From the NCBI GenBank assembly GCA_027485645.1, contig JAIXQR010000005.1:40849-104848 (forward strand): DNA of 64,000 nucleotides, in the 5' to 3' direction. The position numbers were made by a program, and so were the translations under genes. The stretch is from a bacterium (GTDB lineage Bacteria; Armatimonadota; Fimbriimonadia; Fimbriimonadales; Fimbriimonadaceae). Under the pieces are notes generated by a model, which was not told the DNA's origin, made no database searches, and was given only the letters and a program-made list of their open reading frames with translations. Positions within the stretch are counted from its first letter, which is position 1. Each line of letters opens with the position of its first letter. Below, piece after piece: positions 45,039-53,221 of this stretch.

Positions 45039-46191
45039 AGTTGCGGCGCAGTTGGTCCGACGGGGACTGAGTACTGCACAGATTTCGATTTTTGATCGAT
45101 CGGGATCTTGCGGTTTCGGGGCGGCTTACGGCGCTTCAACGGACAGCTACGTGCTCAACGTTCCGGCCGGAAAGATGAGCGCGTTTCCAGATACGCCGAG
45201 CCATTTTTCGGACTGGCTTGTGCAACGAGGACTGGTCGCGGAAAGTGAAGCGGCATCAAGGTTTGTGTCTCGACGCTGGTACGGCCAATATCTGAACGAA
45301 CTTGTCGCCGACATTGAAGTCGAGTCCAAGGAAGTCAACGGAGTTCATCTTGGCTCCGAGGTCTTCGAGATTGACGGCAGAGCGTTTGATCATGTTGTGC
45401 TTGCGCTAGGCAACGCAGAAGCAACCTTGCCAGCTCTGTTTAGCGTCTACCGGGACCACCCCGGCTATCGCAACTCCACCTGGAAAAACCTTCCAAACGA
45501 GATCGCGAGCGAGGATCGCGTACTTGTCATTGGTACCGGGCTATCGATGCTCGATGTCCTTTGTGAACTTGCTTCGCGCGATTTCTGCGGGCAAGTGACC
45601 GCGGTTTCTCGACATGGTTTGCTCCCGCGCTCGCACCAACCGACGACGCCGATTCCTTACACCGGCGCCGCTTCGGTCGCCGAAATCCTTCGCCATATTC
45701 GAAACAGCGAGAACTGGCGCGCGGCGGTTGACGGCTTGAGACCAGATTCGCAAGCCATTTGGCAGCGGTTACCCGTTAAAGAAAAGCGACAGTTCCTGCG
45801 CCATCTCCGGCCGTACTGGGAGGTTCACCGTCACCGCGCACCCGCGTCTTCGTACCAACTCGCGCAAGAATTGATTGAAGCAGGCCGGCTTCGCATCCAG
45901 TTCGCTTCGGAGTTCGACCCAAGTGAGACGAAATTTGACTGGGTGTTCAACGCGACTGGGCCGAGCCAGCGATTAGAAAGTCGAAAAGTCCCCGTGATTG
46001 AGTCGCTGGTTCAACGCGGCTTAGCCAGCTACGATGAATTGGGCCTTGGGCTGGATCCAAAGTCGCTTCATCCAGGGCTACATGCCCTCGGCACCCTGAC
46101 GCTTGGCACGCTTTGGGAATGTACGGCCGTACCCGATATCCGAAATCAATCGGCCGCTATTGCCGCTCAGATTCTTCCAGCAACGCGGTGA
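44998..46191 (+). CDS. FAD/NAD(P)-binding protein (YdhS-like)
   Basis: 397 residues from ATG at 44998, shared with the truncated left copy. The dinucleotide fold starts MKVGIIGGGASGTLVAAQLV, then FGAAYGASTDSYVLNVPAGK and a second nucleotide-binding loop in DRVLVIGTGLSMLDVLCELA. VFNATGPSQRLESRKVPVIE and LHALGTLTLGTLWECTAVPD near the end are typical of the pfam13454 group of flavin-dependent oxidoreductases. Cytoplasmic; substrate unknown. It overlaps the convergent sulfotransferase gene by 35 bases. Confidence 0.88.
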   Translation: MKVGIIGGGASGTLVAAQLVRRGLSTAQISIFDRSGSCGFGAAYGASTDSYVLNVPAGKMSAFPDTPSHFSDWLVQRGLVAESEAASRFVSRRWYGQYLNELVADIEVESKEVNGVHLGSEVFEIDGRAFDHVVLALGNAEATLPALFSVYRDHPGYRNSTWKNLPNEIASEDRVLVIGTGLSMLDVLCELASRDFCGQVTAVSRHGLLPRSHQPTTPIPYTGAASVAEILRHIRNSENWRAAVDGLRPDSQAIWQRLPVKEKRQFLRHLRPYWEVHRHRAPASSYQLAQELIEAGRLRIQFASEFDPSETKFDWVFNATGPSQRLESRKVPVIESLVQRGLASYDELGLGLDPKSLHPGLHALGTLTLGTLWECTAVPDIRNQSAAIAAQILPATR

Positions 46192-48016
46192 ACTCCGGAA
46201 TCCAAGGCTCATACCGCTTCCACCGTGCAATCGAAGTCGTATAGATCGGCTGTCGAACCTGCCAAAGGCTTGGGGTTCTCACTGCTCGCTCGTTCTTCTC
46301 GTGGTGCAAACAGGCGTCGTTCCAAGGCAATCCGGAGAACTCGATCAGCTTGCGCGTCAGATTATCTCGATCCGCAATCAGGTCCTCGTACTGAATCTCC
46401 ATGAAGTTTTCTGGAGGAAGCACCTCTCGCCAGTGGGCGATGATGCGCTGGTATTGCTTGTACGCGAACACGATGTTATCGCGGTCGTGGGCAAAAACGG
46501 GCGGGCGCTGGTAGGCCGTCGTGTAAATGGACAGGCAGTTGTCGGCCGGGCTGCGCTTCACGTGGATGATCTTTGCTTTGGGGAAAGCGGTGTGGATCAG
46601 CCCCAACATTGCGTAGTTGTGCGGAAGCTTGTCGGTGATCCGCTTCGCCTTCGGTCCTAGCTTTTTCAGGTCGGCCAAGTACCGCTCGCCAAGCTTTCGA
46701 ATTCTCGGCGCGGTCGGGATATGGTTGTCGCCGTAGGCTTCCTCCTCAAAGTCGTGCCAGAAAGGCAGTTCTCCCGCCCCGACGACGTCGGGGTGGCTGG
46801 AGAGAATCTGCTCCAACAGCGACGTGCCCGAGCGCATCATCCCCACGATCATCAGCGGGAGGTCGGTGTCGATTCCCTCGGAGGCAAGTTCCTCGAGCTT
46901 TGGCTGGGTGAAGGTCTCGATCGTTCGGGTGAACCGGTCATGGTAATCGTTTCGTTCCCATGGGCGGTTACCTAGCCAGATCTCGTAGGCGTACTTGTTT
47001 CCCTCGGAGTAGTGGTGAATGGACGCTTCAAACTCCTTAAGGTCCTCATACGCCTTGCCTAAGGCGTAGTTCATGTACGTCTTGTCGCGAATGTGAAGGT
47101 CGGGAGCAAGGGCGCGCGTGCGCAAGTCTTCAATAAATGCGGGTTCAACCTTGGTCGCCTTTCGCGCACGGAACAGGTTGTAGTAGGCGAATCCGTGGTT
47201 TGGGAGAAGACGCAGAGCGTCGTCGATCATCTCCAAAGACTCGTCGAACTTCCCTTCTTCTTGGAACCAGTAGCCCAGCGCCGCTTTGGCGAGTCCATCC
47301 TCGGGATTCAGCTTGATGGCCTGCCGAAGGTGCGGCTCGGCTTCTCCGCCGCGCTGGCTCTCGGATAGGCCAAGCGCCTTCATCAGGTGCGCGGTTGGAT
47401 TGTTTTTGTCGTACTTCAGCACCTTGTCCGACGCCGCGATTGACTCCGCAAACCGGCCGTGGGCCAAGTAGAGGCGAGCGAGGTTCATCCAGCCGGAAGA
47501 GTTTCGGGAATCGACTTTGACGAGTTCGGAGTAGGCATCGATGGCGGCATGCTCGTGTCCTGCATCCCGCAGCGCCGTGGCGAGGAGCCCTCGCGATTTG
47601 GCATGGGTTGGGTCGGCCGCGACTGCTTTACTGAAGACAATAATCGCGTCGTCGGTTCGCTTGGCAAAGTTGAGCAACGAACCTAAGTGGCACCAAAGCT
47701 CGGGGTCCTGTGGCTGCACAAGAACGGCCGCTTCGGCGAGGGGGATGGCTTCTGGAAGTCGCTTGCTAGAAGCAAGAAGCTTCCCAAATACGATGAGAGC
47801 TTCGACATTCTCCGGGTCAATCTCTAAGGCTCTCTGGAAGAATTCTTCTGCCCGGGTAAGGTCTCGCATCTGATAATAGGTCATCCCAGCGAGCGCAAAG
47901 ATCTCGGTGCTGACGATCCCAGAAGCAAGCGACAGAGCTACCTGCTTTTCCGCATTGAAGACGTCCCCACGCTTTAGAAACGCAAGGCCCAGTTGACCGT
48001 ACCCATCTAAACCCAT
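46157..48016 (-). CDS. TPR-sulfotransferase fusion protein
   Basis: 619 residues. The N-terminal ~330 residues are tetratricopeptide repeats (AEEFFQRALEIDPENVEALI; LWCHLGSLLNFAKRTDDAII). The C-terminal ~280 residues are a PAPS-dependent sulfotransferase: the 5'-phosphosulfate loop is PLMIVGMMRSGTSLLEQILS, and the 3'-phosphate motif is IIHVKRSPADNCLSIYTTAY. It would sulfate a peptide, lipid or glycan target, perhaps selected by the TPR part. cysD-cysNC, which make PAPS, lie about 2.5 kb away on the same strand. The 3' end overlaps the convergent FAD/NAD(P) gene. Confidence 0.9.
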   Translation of the reverse strand: MGLDGYGQLGLAFLKRGDVFNAEKQVALSLASGIVSTEIFALAGMTYYQMRDLTRAEEFFQRALEIDPENVEALIVFGKLLASSKRLPEAIPLAEAAVLVQPQDPELWCHLGSLLNFAKRTDDAIIVFSKAVAADPTHAKSRGLLATALRDAGHEHAAIDAYSELVKVDSRNSSGWMNLARLYLAHGRFAESIAASDKVLKYDKNNPTAHLMKALGLSESQRGGEAEPHLRQAIKLNPEDGLAKAALGYWFQEEGKFDESLEMIDDALRLLPNHGFAYYNLFRARKATKVEPAFIEDLRTRALAPDLHIRDKTYMNYALGKAYEDLKEFEASIHHYSEGNKYAYEIWLGNRPWERNDYHDRFTRTIETFTQPKLEELASEGIDTDLPLMIVGMMRSGTSLLEQILSSHPDVVGAGELPFWHDFEEEAYGDNHIPTAPRIRKLGERYLADLKKLGPKAKRITDKLPHNYAMLGLIHTAFPKAKIIHVKRSPADNCLSIYTTAYQRPPVFAHDRDNIVFAYKQYQRIIAHWREVLPPENFMEIQYEDLIADRDNLTRKLIEFSGLPWNDACLHHEKNERAVRTPSLWQVRQPIYTTSIARWKRYEPWIPEFTALLEESERQ

Positions 48017-48128
48017 GAGCCCAACACGAGATTGAACTTACCCGAATAGAAAGAGCGTCTCGGAACATAAGAAGAATTTAACATTTTCTTAATATTCAAG
48101 TCTTTTTTTTACGGAAAAGGGTGATACA

Positions 48129-49364
48129 GTGGCGCCGATGCTAAAACATCTCGTTCGAATCTCGATCCCAAGTGCAGCTGTTGCACTCTTCCTGGTCCCA
48201 GTAGCTGACGCCGGTGAATATTCCGTCCAAGCAATTAGCGCTTCTTACACCAACCCGAGCAACCCAAATGTCTCATGCCCGATCGTATTCCATGATTCAG
48301 TCGCGCTAACAGTGAATGCAGATGGAACCGTAGCAAATTCCAACTCCCAAGCGACGATTACTTTCGAAGTTCGGTACACACCCGATGTCGGGGAAATCAA
48401 TTTGCCAACGACAGCGTATGTTGCGGCAGACTTTGTAAATTTCTTCGGTTCCACTTCCTCAACCGACGAAGCGTACGTGTGTGATATCACAAATGGACAC
48501 ACCAAAGTTGACCAAGCTGACCGAGCAATTTTTGCGGATAGCAATTATGCTTCGGTGATCTTTGGCCAGCAGGTCCAATCAACTCCGTTGGCGAATGTGG
48601 ACGGAGTTCTAGTTGGAACCGTTTCATTCCAAACGAATAAAGTGAGGGCCGCAATTTCCGCGACTGGAAACGTTGCTACTGCCACTCAACACGTCAGCAT
48701 TGACACCGTGTCAAGCCAGCCAATCAGTACCGGTGCGCGACAAATGCTTAACGGAGAAGACCGCGCTGTGATCAAGTTTCTGTCAGGTTTGCCAGTCTCA
48801 ACTTACGTACCCCCTTACACATACCACGGTTGGACGCTTGGAAAGTCCGATTATGCTTCCTTTTCCGCAGGAGCATTCTTTTGGGGCCGCGAAGTTGTGG
48901 GATCAGGCAGCACCGATCCGCGAGCAGATGCACCGTTACCGCAGGATTACGGCTATGTTTCAAATATCGCCTTTTTAACGTACAAGGTTACGTTAAGAAA
49001 GACATCTGGTGCTTCAGAATTGGTTTATCCACTAGTGAGAAAAACGTCATCAGATTGGGCGGTCCTTGCTGTTGCAGACAATGTGGATGGCACAGTCGGC
49101 TTCATCCAAGGGGTAGCTGGATCCGCCCAAGCTACAGCCAGTGAAGCGGATCACTATGAACTTATTGTTAATTCCAAATCCAACAAGTTGACTCAGAACA
49201 TTACTTTGACCAGAGTGAAGGCCGGAGTTTACAGTTCAACTGGAACTTGGACATCGGTAGCGTGGAATGTACTCATCAACGGTCAACCCGGTAAAAACGA
49301 TGATGGCCTCTTGGCACAACTTTCATGTGTCAGTGCATGGCAAACCAAACTACTCCTCAAGTAA
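48129..49364 (+). CDS. Hypothetical secreted protein
   Basis: 411 residues from GTG at 48129, which has AAGGG seven bases upstream; ATG at 48138 is an alternative. A signal peptide runs to about VPVADAGEYS. The rest is beta-rich with many Thr/Ser/Val/Asn residues (TITFEVRYTPDVGEINLPTT; YELIVNSKSNKLTQNITLTR) and few cysteines. No anchor or sorting motif is evident, and I do not recognise the family. Its bases are visibly poorer in G+C than those of the neighbours, and an A/T-rich promoter-like stretch precedes it. Confidence 0.8.
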   Translation: MAPMLKHLVRISIPSAAVALFLVPVADAGEYSVQAISASYTNPSNPNVSCPIVFHDSVALTVNADGTVANSNSQATITFEVRYTPDVGEINLPTTAYVAADFVNFFGSTSSTDEAYVCDITNGHTKVDQADRAIFADSNYASVIFGQQVQSTPLANVDGVLVGTVSFQTNKVRAAISATGNVATATQHVSIDTVSSQPISTGARQMLNGEDRAVIKFLSGLPVSTYVPPYTYHGWTLGKSDYASFSAGAFFWGREVVGSGSTDPRADAPLPQDYGYVSNIAFLTYKVTLRKTSGASELVYPLVRKTSSDWAVLAVADNVDGTVGFIQGVAGSAQATASEADHYELIVNSKSNKLTQNITLTRVKAGVYSSTGTWTSVAWNVLINGQPGKNDDGLLAQLSCVSAWQTKLLLK

Positions 49365-49371
49365 CCATAAA

Positions 49372-49402
49372 CCCTGTTCAGGCGTCGCTCGCCTGAACAG
49401 GG
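49372..49402. terminator. Bidirectional terminator hairpin between convergent genes
   Basis: CCCTGTTCAGGCG (49372-49384), loop TCGCT, then CGCCTGAACAGGG (49390-49402): a perfect 13-bp stem. It sits eight bases after the secreted-protein stop and nine bases past the minus-strand lipoprotein stop. Only short T-runs follow on either side, so efficiency is uncertain, but the position fits termination of both genes. Confidence 0.75.
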
Positions 49403-49411
49403 CTGCTCGCA

Positions 49412-49582
49412 TCAGTTCTTTTTAGGAGACTGTTTCTCGTCCTCAGGAACTCCCTGATTCACAAGATCTTTGTACTCTTTGCCGTTCACGGTCTTGTCAT
49501 TCGGGCCAATCTGCTGCTCGCAACCGGTCACGGACATAGCCGTGACCAGAACGAGCAAGAGAATGATCAGTTTGACTGCCAA
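49412..49582 (-). CDS. Small lipoprotein overlapping the pseudopilin gene
   Basis: 56 residues from TTG at 49582. It overlaps the 3' end of the pseudopilin gene by 16 bases, with GGGG five to seven bases before the start. The sequence is LAVKLIILLLVLVTAMSVTG followed by Cys, a good lipobox (VTGC), then a short charged tail with VNGKEYKDLVNQGVPEDE and a lysine-rich end. It would be a membrane-anchored peptide of about 36 residues. Translation is probably coupled to the pilin. The start codon is unusual; no other fits the lipoprotein signal. Confidence 0.6.
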   Translation of the reverse strand: MAVKLIILLLVLVTAMSVTGCEQQIGPNDKTVNGKEYKDLVNQGVPEDEKQSPKKN

Positions 49583-50454
49583 GATGCACCCCAGAATCGG
49601 AAGAGATCCCGGCTGGTCATCGCTGCACACCAGCTAGCGGTGCTACCGTCATACTCGTTTCGCGCTGGGGTATCCGCATAGCGCTTAACAAACTTGTCTT
49701 GACCATACTTCGCAGCGTGGCCGTCAGCAAAAGCACCGATGAACTTCTGTCCGAAGGTTCGGCGAGAGTCAAAGACCAACGCATTCCAAGAGAAGTCGTC
49801 GGTGTATCGGTCAGCGATAGGTTGAGTTGCTTGAGGAAGGATGAAGCGGAGCCAGGACCAGTTCGAGATGTTTCCATATCGTGTCGGGGTCACAGCAAGT
49901 CGGCCTGCAACGTCTTCAATCGAAGACAGCGAGCGGAGTGCATAGCTAGCACCATCGCCCGTGGCTGCGGTACAGGGGTTCTCAACGTATCCAGAAGGGT
50001 TCGAATTGGACGGCGGAGTGCCGGCCTCGCTGAAGCCATTAACGCTGATTGAGAATGAGGTAACCCAGGCCCAGGTGTACGTGTATGGCTCGTACGGATA
50101 GTACGGATCAAGATATCGAGCGTTGTAATCCGTGATCTCGGAGATGGTCTTATCGAAATAGATCGAATTGCTCTTCACGTAAGGGAACGTTCGGCCAACC
50201 CAAGTGTTGTTGTAGTGATAAACGTTGTTATCGACGGCAGGATTCTCAACCCAGCCATAGTTCGGAACAACGACATCATCAAAGTCGTTCGAGTAGATGT
50301 TCTGACCGAGAGCGACCTGCTTCATGCCAGACAGCGAAGCGGTGATTTTTGCGGCGGCCTTAGCCTGAGCAAACACGGGGAAAAGGATCGCCGCAAGAAT
50401 TGCGATGATCGCGATAACGACCAAGAGTTCAATAAGAGTAAAAGCGCGTCGCAT
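49567..50454 (-). CDS. Type II/IV pseudopilin (prepilin-type N-terminal cleavage/methylation domain)
   Basis: 295 residues from ATG at 50454 (GGAGC six bases upstream). The N-terminus is MRRAFTLIELLVVIAIIAIL followed by AAILFPVFAQAKAAAK, a prepilin signal cleaved before Phe. The long C-terminal domain has tyrosine-rich loops (NARYLDPYYPYEPYTYTWAW) and GAFADGHAAKYGQDKF near the end, the ADGH form of the H-x9-DG pseudopilin type. It would be exported and assembled as a fibre or secretion pseudopilus. The form after the signal supports a Fimbriimonadia origin. Confidence 0.92.
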   Translation of the reverse strand: MRRAFTLIELLVVIAIIAILAAILFPVFAQAKAAAKITASLSGMKQVALGQNIYSNDFDDVVVPNYGWVENPAVDNNVYHYNNTWVGRTFPYVKSNSIYFDKTISEITDYNARYLDPYYPYEPYTYTWAWVTSFSISVNGFSEAGTPPSNSNPSGYVENPCTAATGDGASYALRSLSSIEDVAGRLAVTPTRYGNISNWSWLRFILPQATQPIADRYTDDFSWNALVFDSRRTFGQKFIGAFADGHAAKYGQDKFVKRYADTPARNEYDGSTASWCAAMTSRDLFRFWGASWQSN

Positions 50455-50519
50455 AACAAGCTCCACGCGGATTGTACGAACTTGGCATTAAGTGATTGTT
50501 AAGAACCGAACGTGAAATA

Positions 50520-52298
50520 CTAGGTTTTTTGGGTCCACTTGCTCACGGATTCGCGAAGCTGCTCTAAGCCATCCGCAACCGATCCTTGCTCGGTGTCAAT
50601 CACAAGATCGGGGGTTTCTGGCGGCTCGTAGCTCGCAGAAATTCCCGTGAAGTTCGGGATTTCCCCGGCTTCCGCCTTCGCGTAAAGCCCTTTAACGTCA
50701 CGAGCCGCGACCCTTTCGATCGAGCATCGAACGAACACTTCCCGAAACGGCTCGCCGATGATCTCTCGCGCCAATTGCCGCTGGTGCCGCATCGGTGAAA
50801 TAAGCGAGCAAATCACGGTGAGCCCCTGCGCCACGAGTACCTTCGCCAGCTCGGCGACCCGTCGAATGTTCTCGGTGCGATCGGCCTCGGAAAACCCAAG
50901 GTCCGAGTTCATCCCTGCGCGTAGCGCATCCCCATCCAAGATCACAGCTCCCGACCGGCCGCTCGCGAATGCTTCTGCCAACGTCGACTTTCCTGCCCCG
51001 CTCAAGCCGGTGAACCAGAGCACGAGACCGGCCGAATTTTCGCGCTGCGCCTCTCCCAGAATCCGGGTACCGACACCTGCCCCAAGGGTCTCGTTACTCA
51101 CGGGGTCGACGAGCAAAAACGCTCCCGTTGCACGGTTCCGGTCGTACAAGTCCAAGCAAATCGGTGACGATGTTTGAACCACGAGCCGACCAATTTCGTT
51201 CAGCTCCAGGGTCGAGACGTACTCGCGGTGGAGGGTCTCCGGGTTGATTCGGTAGACCAGTTCCGAAATCGCGCCGACTTGTGACTGCGTCCCGGCCAGA
51301 ACCTGAATCGGAGCGTTCAGCTCCAACTTTCGGTCCGACATCCAGCAGACCGTGCCTTCGAATGCGGTGGTCACCGGCGAAGGATTTCGCGTGCGAACCA
51401 GGGTTTGCCCTCGGACCAAGTCGAGCTCGTCCTCGAGTTCAATGACGATCGGCTCGCCTGTAGTGGCTTCCGGTCGTGATCCCTCGGCGGTTGAGATCGC
51501 CCGCACGCGGGACGTTCTCCCCCCGGGCAGTGCCGTAACCTCGTCACCGACGCGAATGGACCCCGAAACCGGCGTTCCCGCGTATCCCCGAAAATCCATC
51601 GAAGGTCGAATGGCCAACTGGATCGGAAATCGAAAATCTACGGGGGTTTGCCGAGGCGAAAGCTCGACGGAATCGAGGTACTCGAGAACGGCTGGACCGG
51701 AGTACCACGGCATCCTTTCGCTCCGTGAAACCAGATTCGTTCCTTCTAGCGCACTGATCGGAAGGAAGCGAAGGTCGGCAAATTCAAGCTTCGCAACGTA
51801 GCGCCGAACCTCTTCCACCCACTTCTCATAAATGGCCTCGTCGTAATCGACCAAGTCCATTTTGTTGATCAAGATCACGACGTGCGGAACTCGGAGCAGC
51901 GAAACAATAAAGGCGTGCCGGTAGGTCTGCACCGTCGGCCCTTTCGTGGCGTCGATGAGCAGCATTGCAACGTCAGCCGTGGAAGCCCCGGTGAACATGT
52001 TCCGGGTGTATTGAGCGTGGCCCGGCGTGTCGGCGAGAAGGAACCGTCGCCGGTCGGTCGCGAAGTGGCGGTACGCCACGTCGATCGTGATTTTTTGACT
52101 CCGCTCTGCCCGAAGTCCATCCGTGAGCAGGGCAAGGTTGACCTCAATTTCGCCCGTTTGCAGACTCGCTTTTTCGATCGCCTCGTACTGGTCAGTTAAG
52201 ATTGCGCCACATTCAAACAGGAGCCGACCTAAGAATGTGCTCTTGCCGTCGTCAACGCTGCCGGCCGTCGCAACGCGAACCAAAGGACGCGAGTCCAT
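50520..52298 (-). CDS. cysNC: Bifunctional sulfate adenylyltransferase subunit 1 / adenylylsulfate kinase
   Basis: 592 residues. The N-terminal part is the CysN GTPase: P-loop AGSVDDGKST at 12-21, LLADTPGHAQYTRNM, and INKMD. The C-terminal ~165 residues are APS kinase (CysC) with P-loop GLSGAGKS at 431-438, DGDALR and a FTGISASYEPP lid. With CysD it makes APS, then phosphorylates it to PAPS. Its start overlaps the cysD stop by one base. No sulfate transporter or reductase is nearby, so PAPS here may serve sulfation as well as assimilation. Confidence 0.95.
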   Translation of the reverse strand: MDSRPLVRVATAGSVDDGKSTFLGRLLFECGAILTDQYEAIEKASLQTGEIEVNLALLTDGLRAERSQKITIDVAYRHFATDRRRFLLADTPGHAQYTRNMFTGASTADVAMLLIDATKGPTVQTYRHAFIVSLLRVPHVVILINKMDLVDYDEAIYEKWVEEVRRYVAKLEFADLRFLPISALEGTNLVSRSERMPWYSGPAVLEYLDSVELSPRQTPVDFRFPIQLAIRPSMDFRGYAGTPVSGSIRVGDEVTALPGGRTSRVRAISTAEGSRPEATTGEPIVIELEDELDLVRGQTLVRTRNPSPVTTAFEGTVCWMSDRKLELNAPIQVLAGTQSQVGAISELVYRINPETLHREYVSTLELNEIGRLVVQTSSPICLDLYDRNRATGAFLLVDPVSNETLGAGVGTRILGEAQRENSAGLVLWFTGLSGAGKSTLAEAFASGRSGAVILDGDALRAGMNSDLGFSEADRTENIRRVAELAKVLVAQGLTVICSLISPMRHQRQLAREIIGEPFREVFVRCSIERVAARDVKGLYAKAEAGEIPNFTGISASYEPPETPDLVIDTEQGSVADGLEQLRESVSKWTQKT

Positions 52299-53197
52299 CA
52301 GAAATACCCCTGCAGCTTGCGGTCTTCCATCGCCGCGTCCGACCGCTGGTCATCGGCCCGAGTGCTCCGCTCTGTCCTCCGTGAGGCACGGACCTCGTCG
52401 ATCACTTCCTCGATCGTGCTGGCCGAGCTATCGATTGCTCCGGTGCAAGTGGCATCGCCCACGGTTCGGAACCGGACCTTCCGCCGCTCCGGTTTATCGT
52501 CGGGATGTAGGGAGACGAACGGCGTTACTCCGAGCCAAACCGAGCCGCGCTTCACCACCTCGCGTTCGTGAGCAAAGTAGATATCGGGGACCGCGAGCTC
52601 GTACTTCTGGATGAACTCCCACACGTCCAGTTCAGTCCAGTTACTCAGCGGGAAGACGCGAAAGTGCTCGCCGTGCTTCTTTCGGGCATTGATCAATCGC
52701 CATACCTCGGGCCGCTGGTTTCGAGGGTCCCACTGGCCGAACGTGTTGCGGTGGCTGAAGAACCGCTCCTTTGCCCGGGCTTTCTCCTCGTCGCGCCGCG
52801 CGCCGCCAATCGCGGCGTCCAAACGAAATTCACTGATGGCATCTAGCAGGGTCACCGTTTGCAAACCGTTCCGGCTGGCATTGGGTCCGACCTCGTCTTG
52901 AACTCGGCCCTGATCGATGCTCGCTTGCACGGTTCGAACCTGCAAGTCGAATCCATTTTCGTGGGCAAACCGATCCCGAAACTCCAGCGTCTCCGGAAAG
53001 TTGTGCCCGGTATCCACGTGGAGCAAAAAGAACGGAGGCTTAGCGGGCCAAAAAGCCCGCTTCGCCAAGTGCGCCACGACGATGCTGTCTTTGCCTCCCG
53101 AGAAGAGGATCGCGACGCGATCGAAGTGCGCCGCGGCCTCGCGAAGCATAAAGATAGCTTCTGCTTCCAACTCCTCGAGGCCCGACTTTAGCAACAT
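52298..53197 (-). CDS. cysD: Sulfate adenylyltransferase subunit 2
   Basis: 299 residues with the PP-loop SGGKDSIVVAHLAKRAF, HVDTGHNFPETLEFRD, and the conserved LDAAIGGARRDEEKARAKER and HGEHFRVFPLSNWTELDVWE segments. It adenylates sulfate to APS with CysN. Near the C-terminus is VGDATCTGAIDSSA as expected. It is co-transcribed with cysNC and lies downstream of a Gfo/Idh gene on the same strand. Confidence 0.95.
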   Translation of the reverse strand: MLLKSGLEELEAEAIFMLREAAAHFDRVAILFSGGKDSIVVAHLAKRAFWPAKPPFFLLHVDTGHNFPETLEFRDRFAHENGFDLQVRTVQASIDQGRVQDEVGPNASRNGLQTVTLLDAISEFRLDAAIGGARRDEEKARAKERFFSHRNTFGQWDPRNQRPEVWRLINARKKHGEHFRVFPLSNWTELDVWEFIQKYELAVPDIYFAHEREVVKRGSVWLGVTPFVSLHPDDKPERRKVRFRTVGDATCTGAIDSSASTIEEVIDEVRASRRTERSTRADDQRSDAAMEDRKLQGYF

Positions 53198-53221
53198 GGA
53201 TCGAACCGAATGTTAGCCGAT

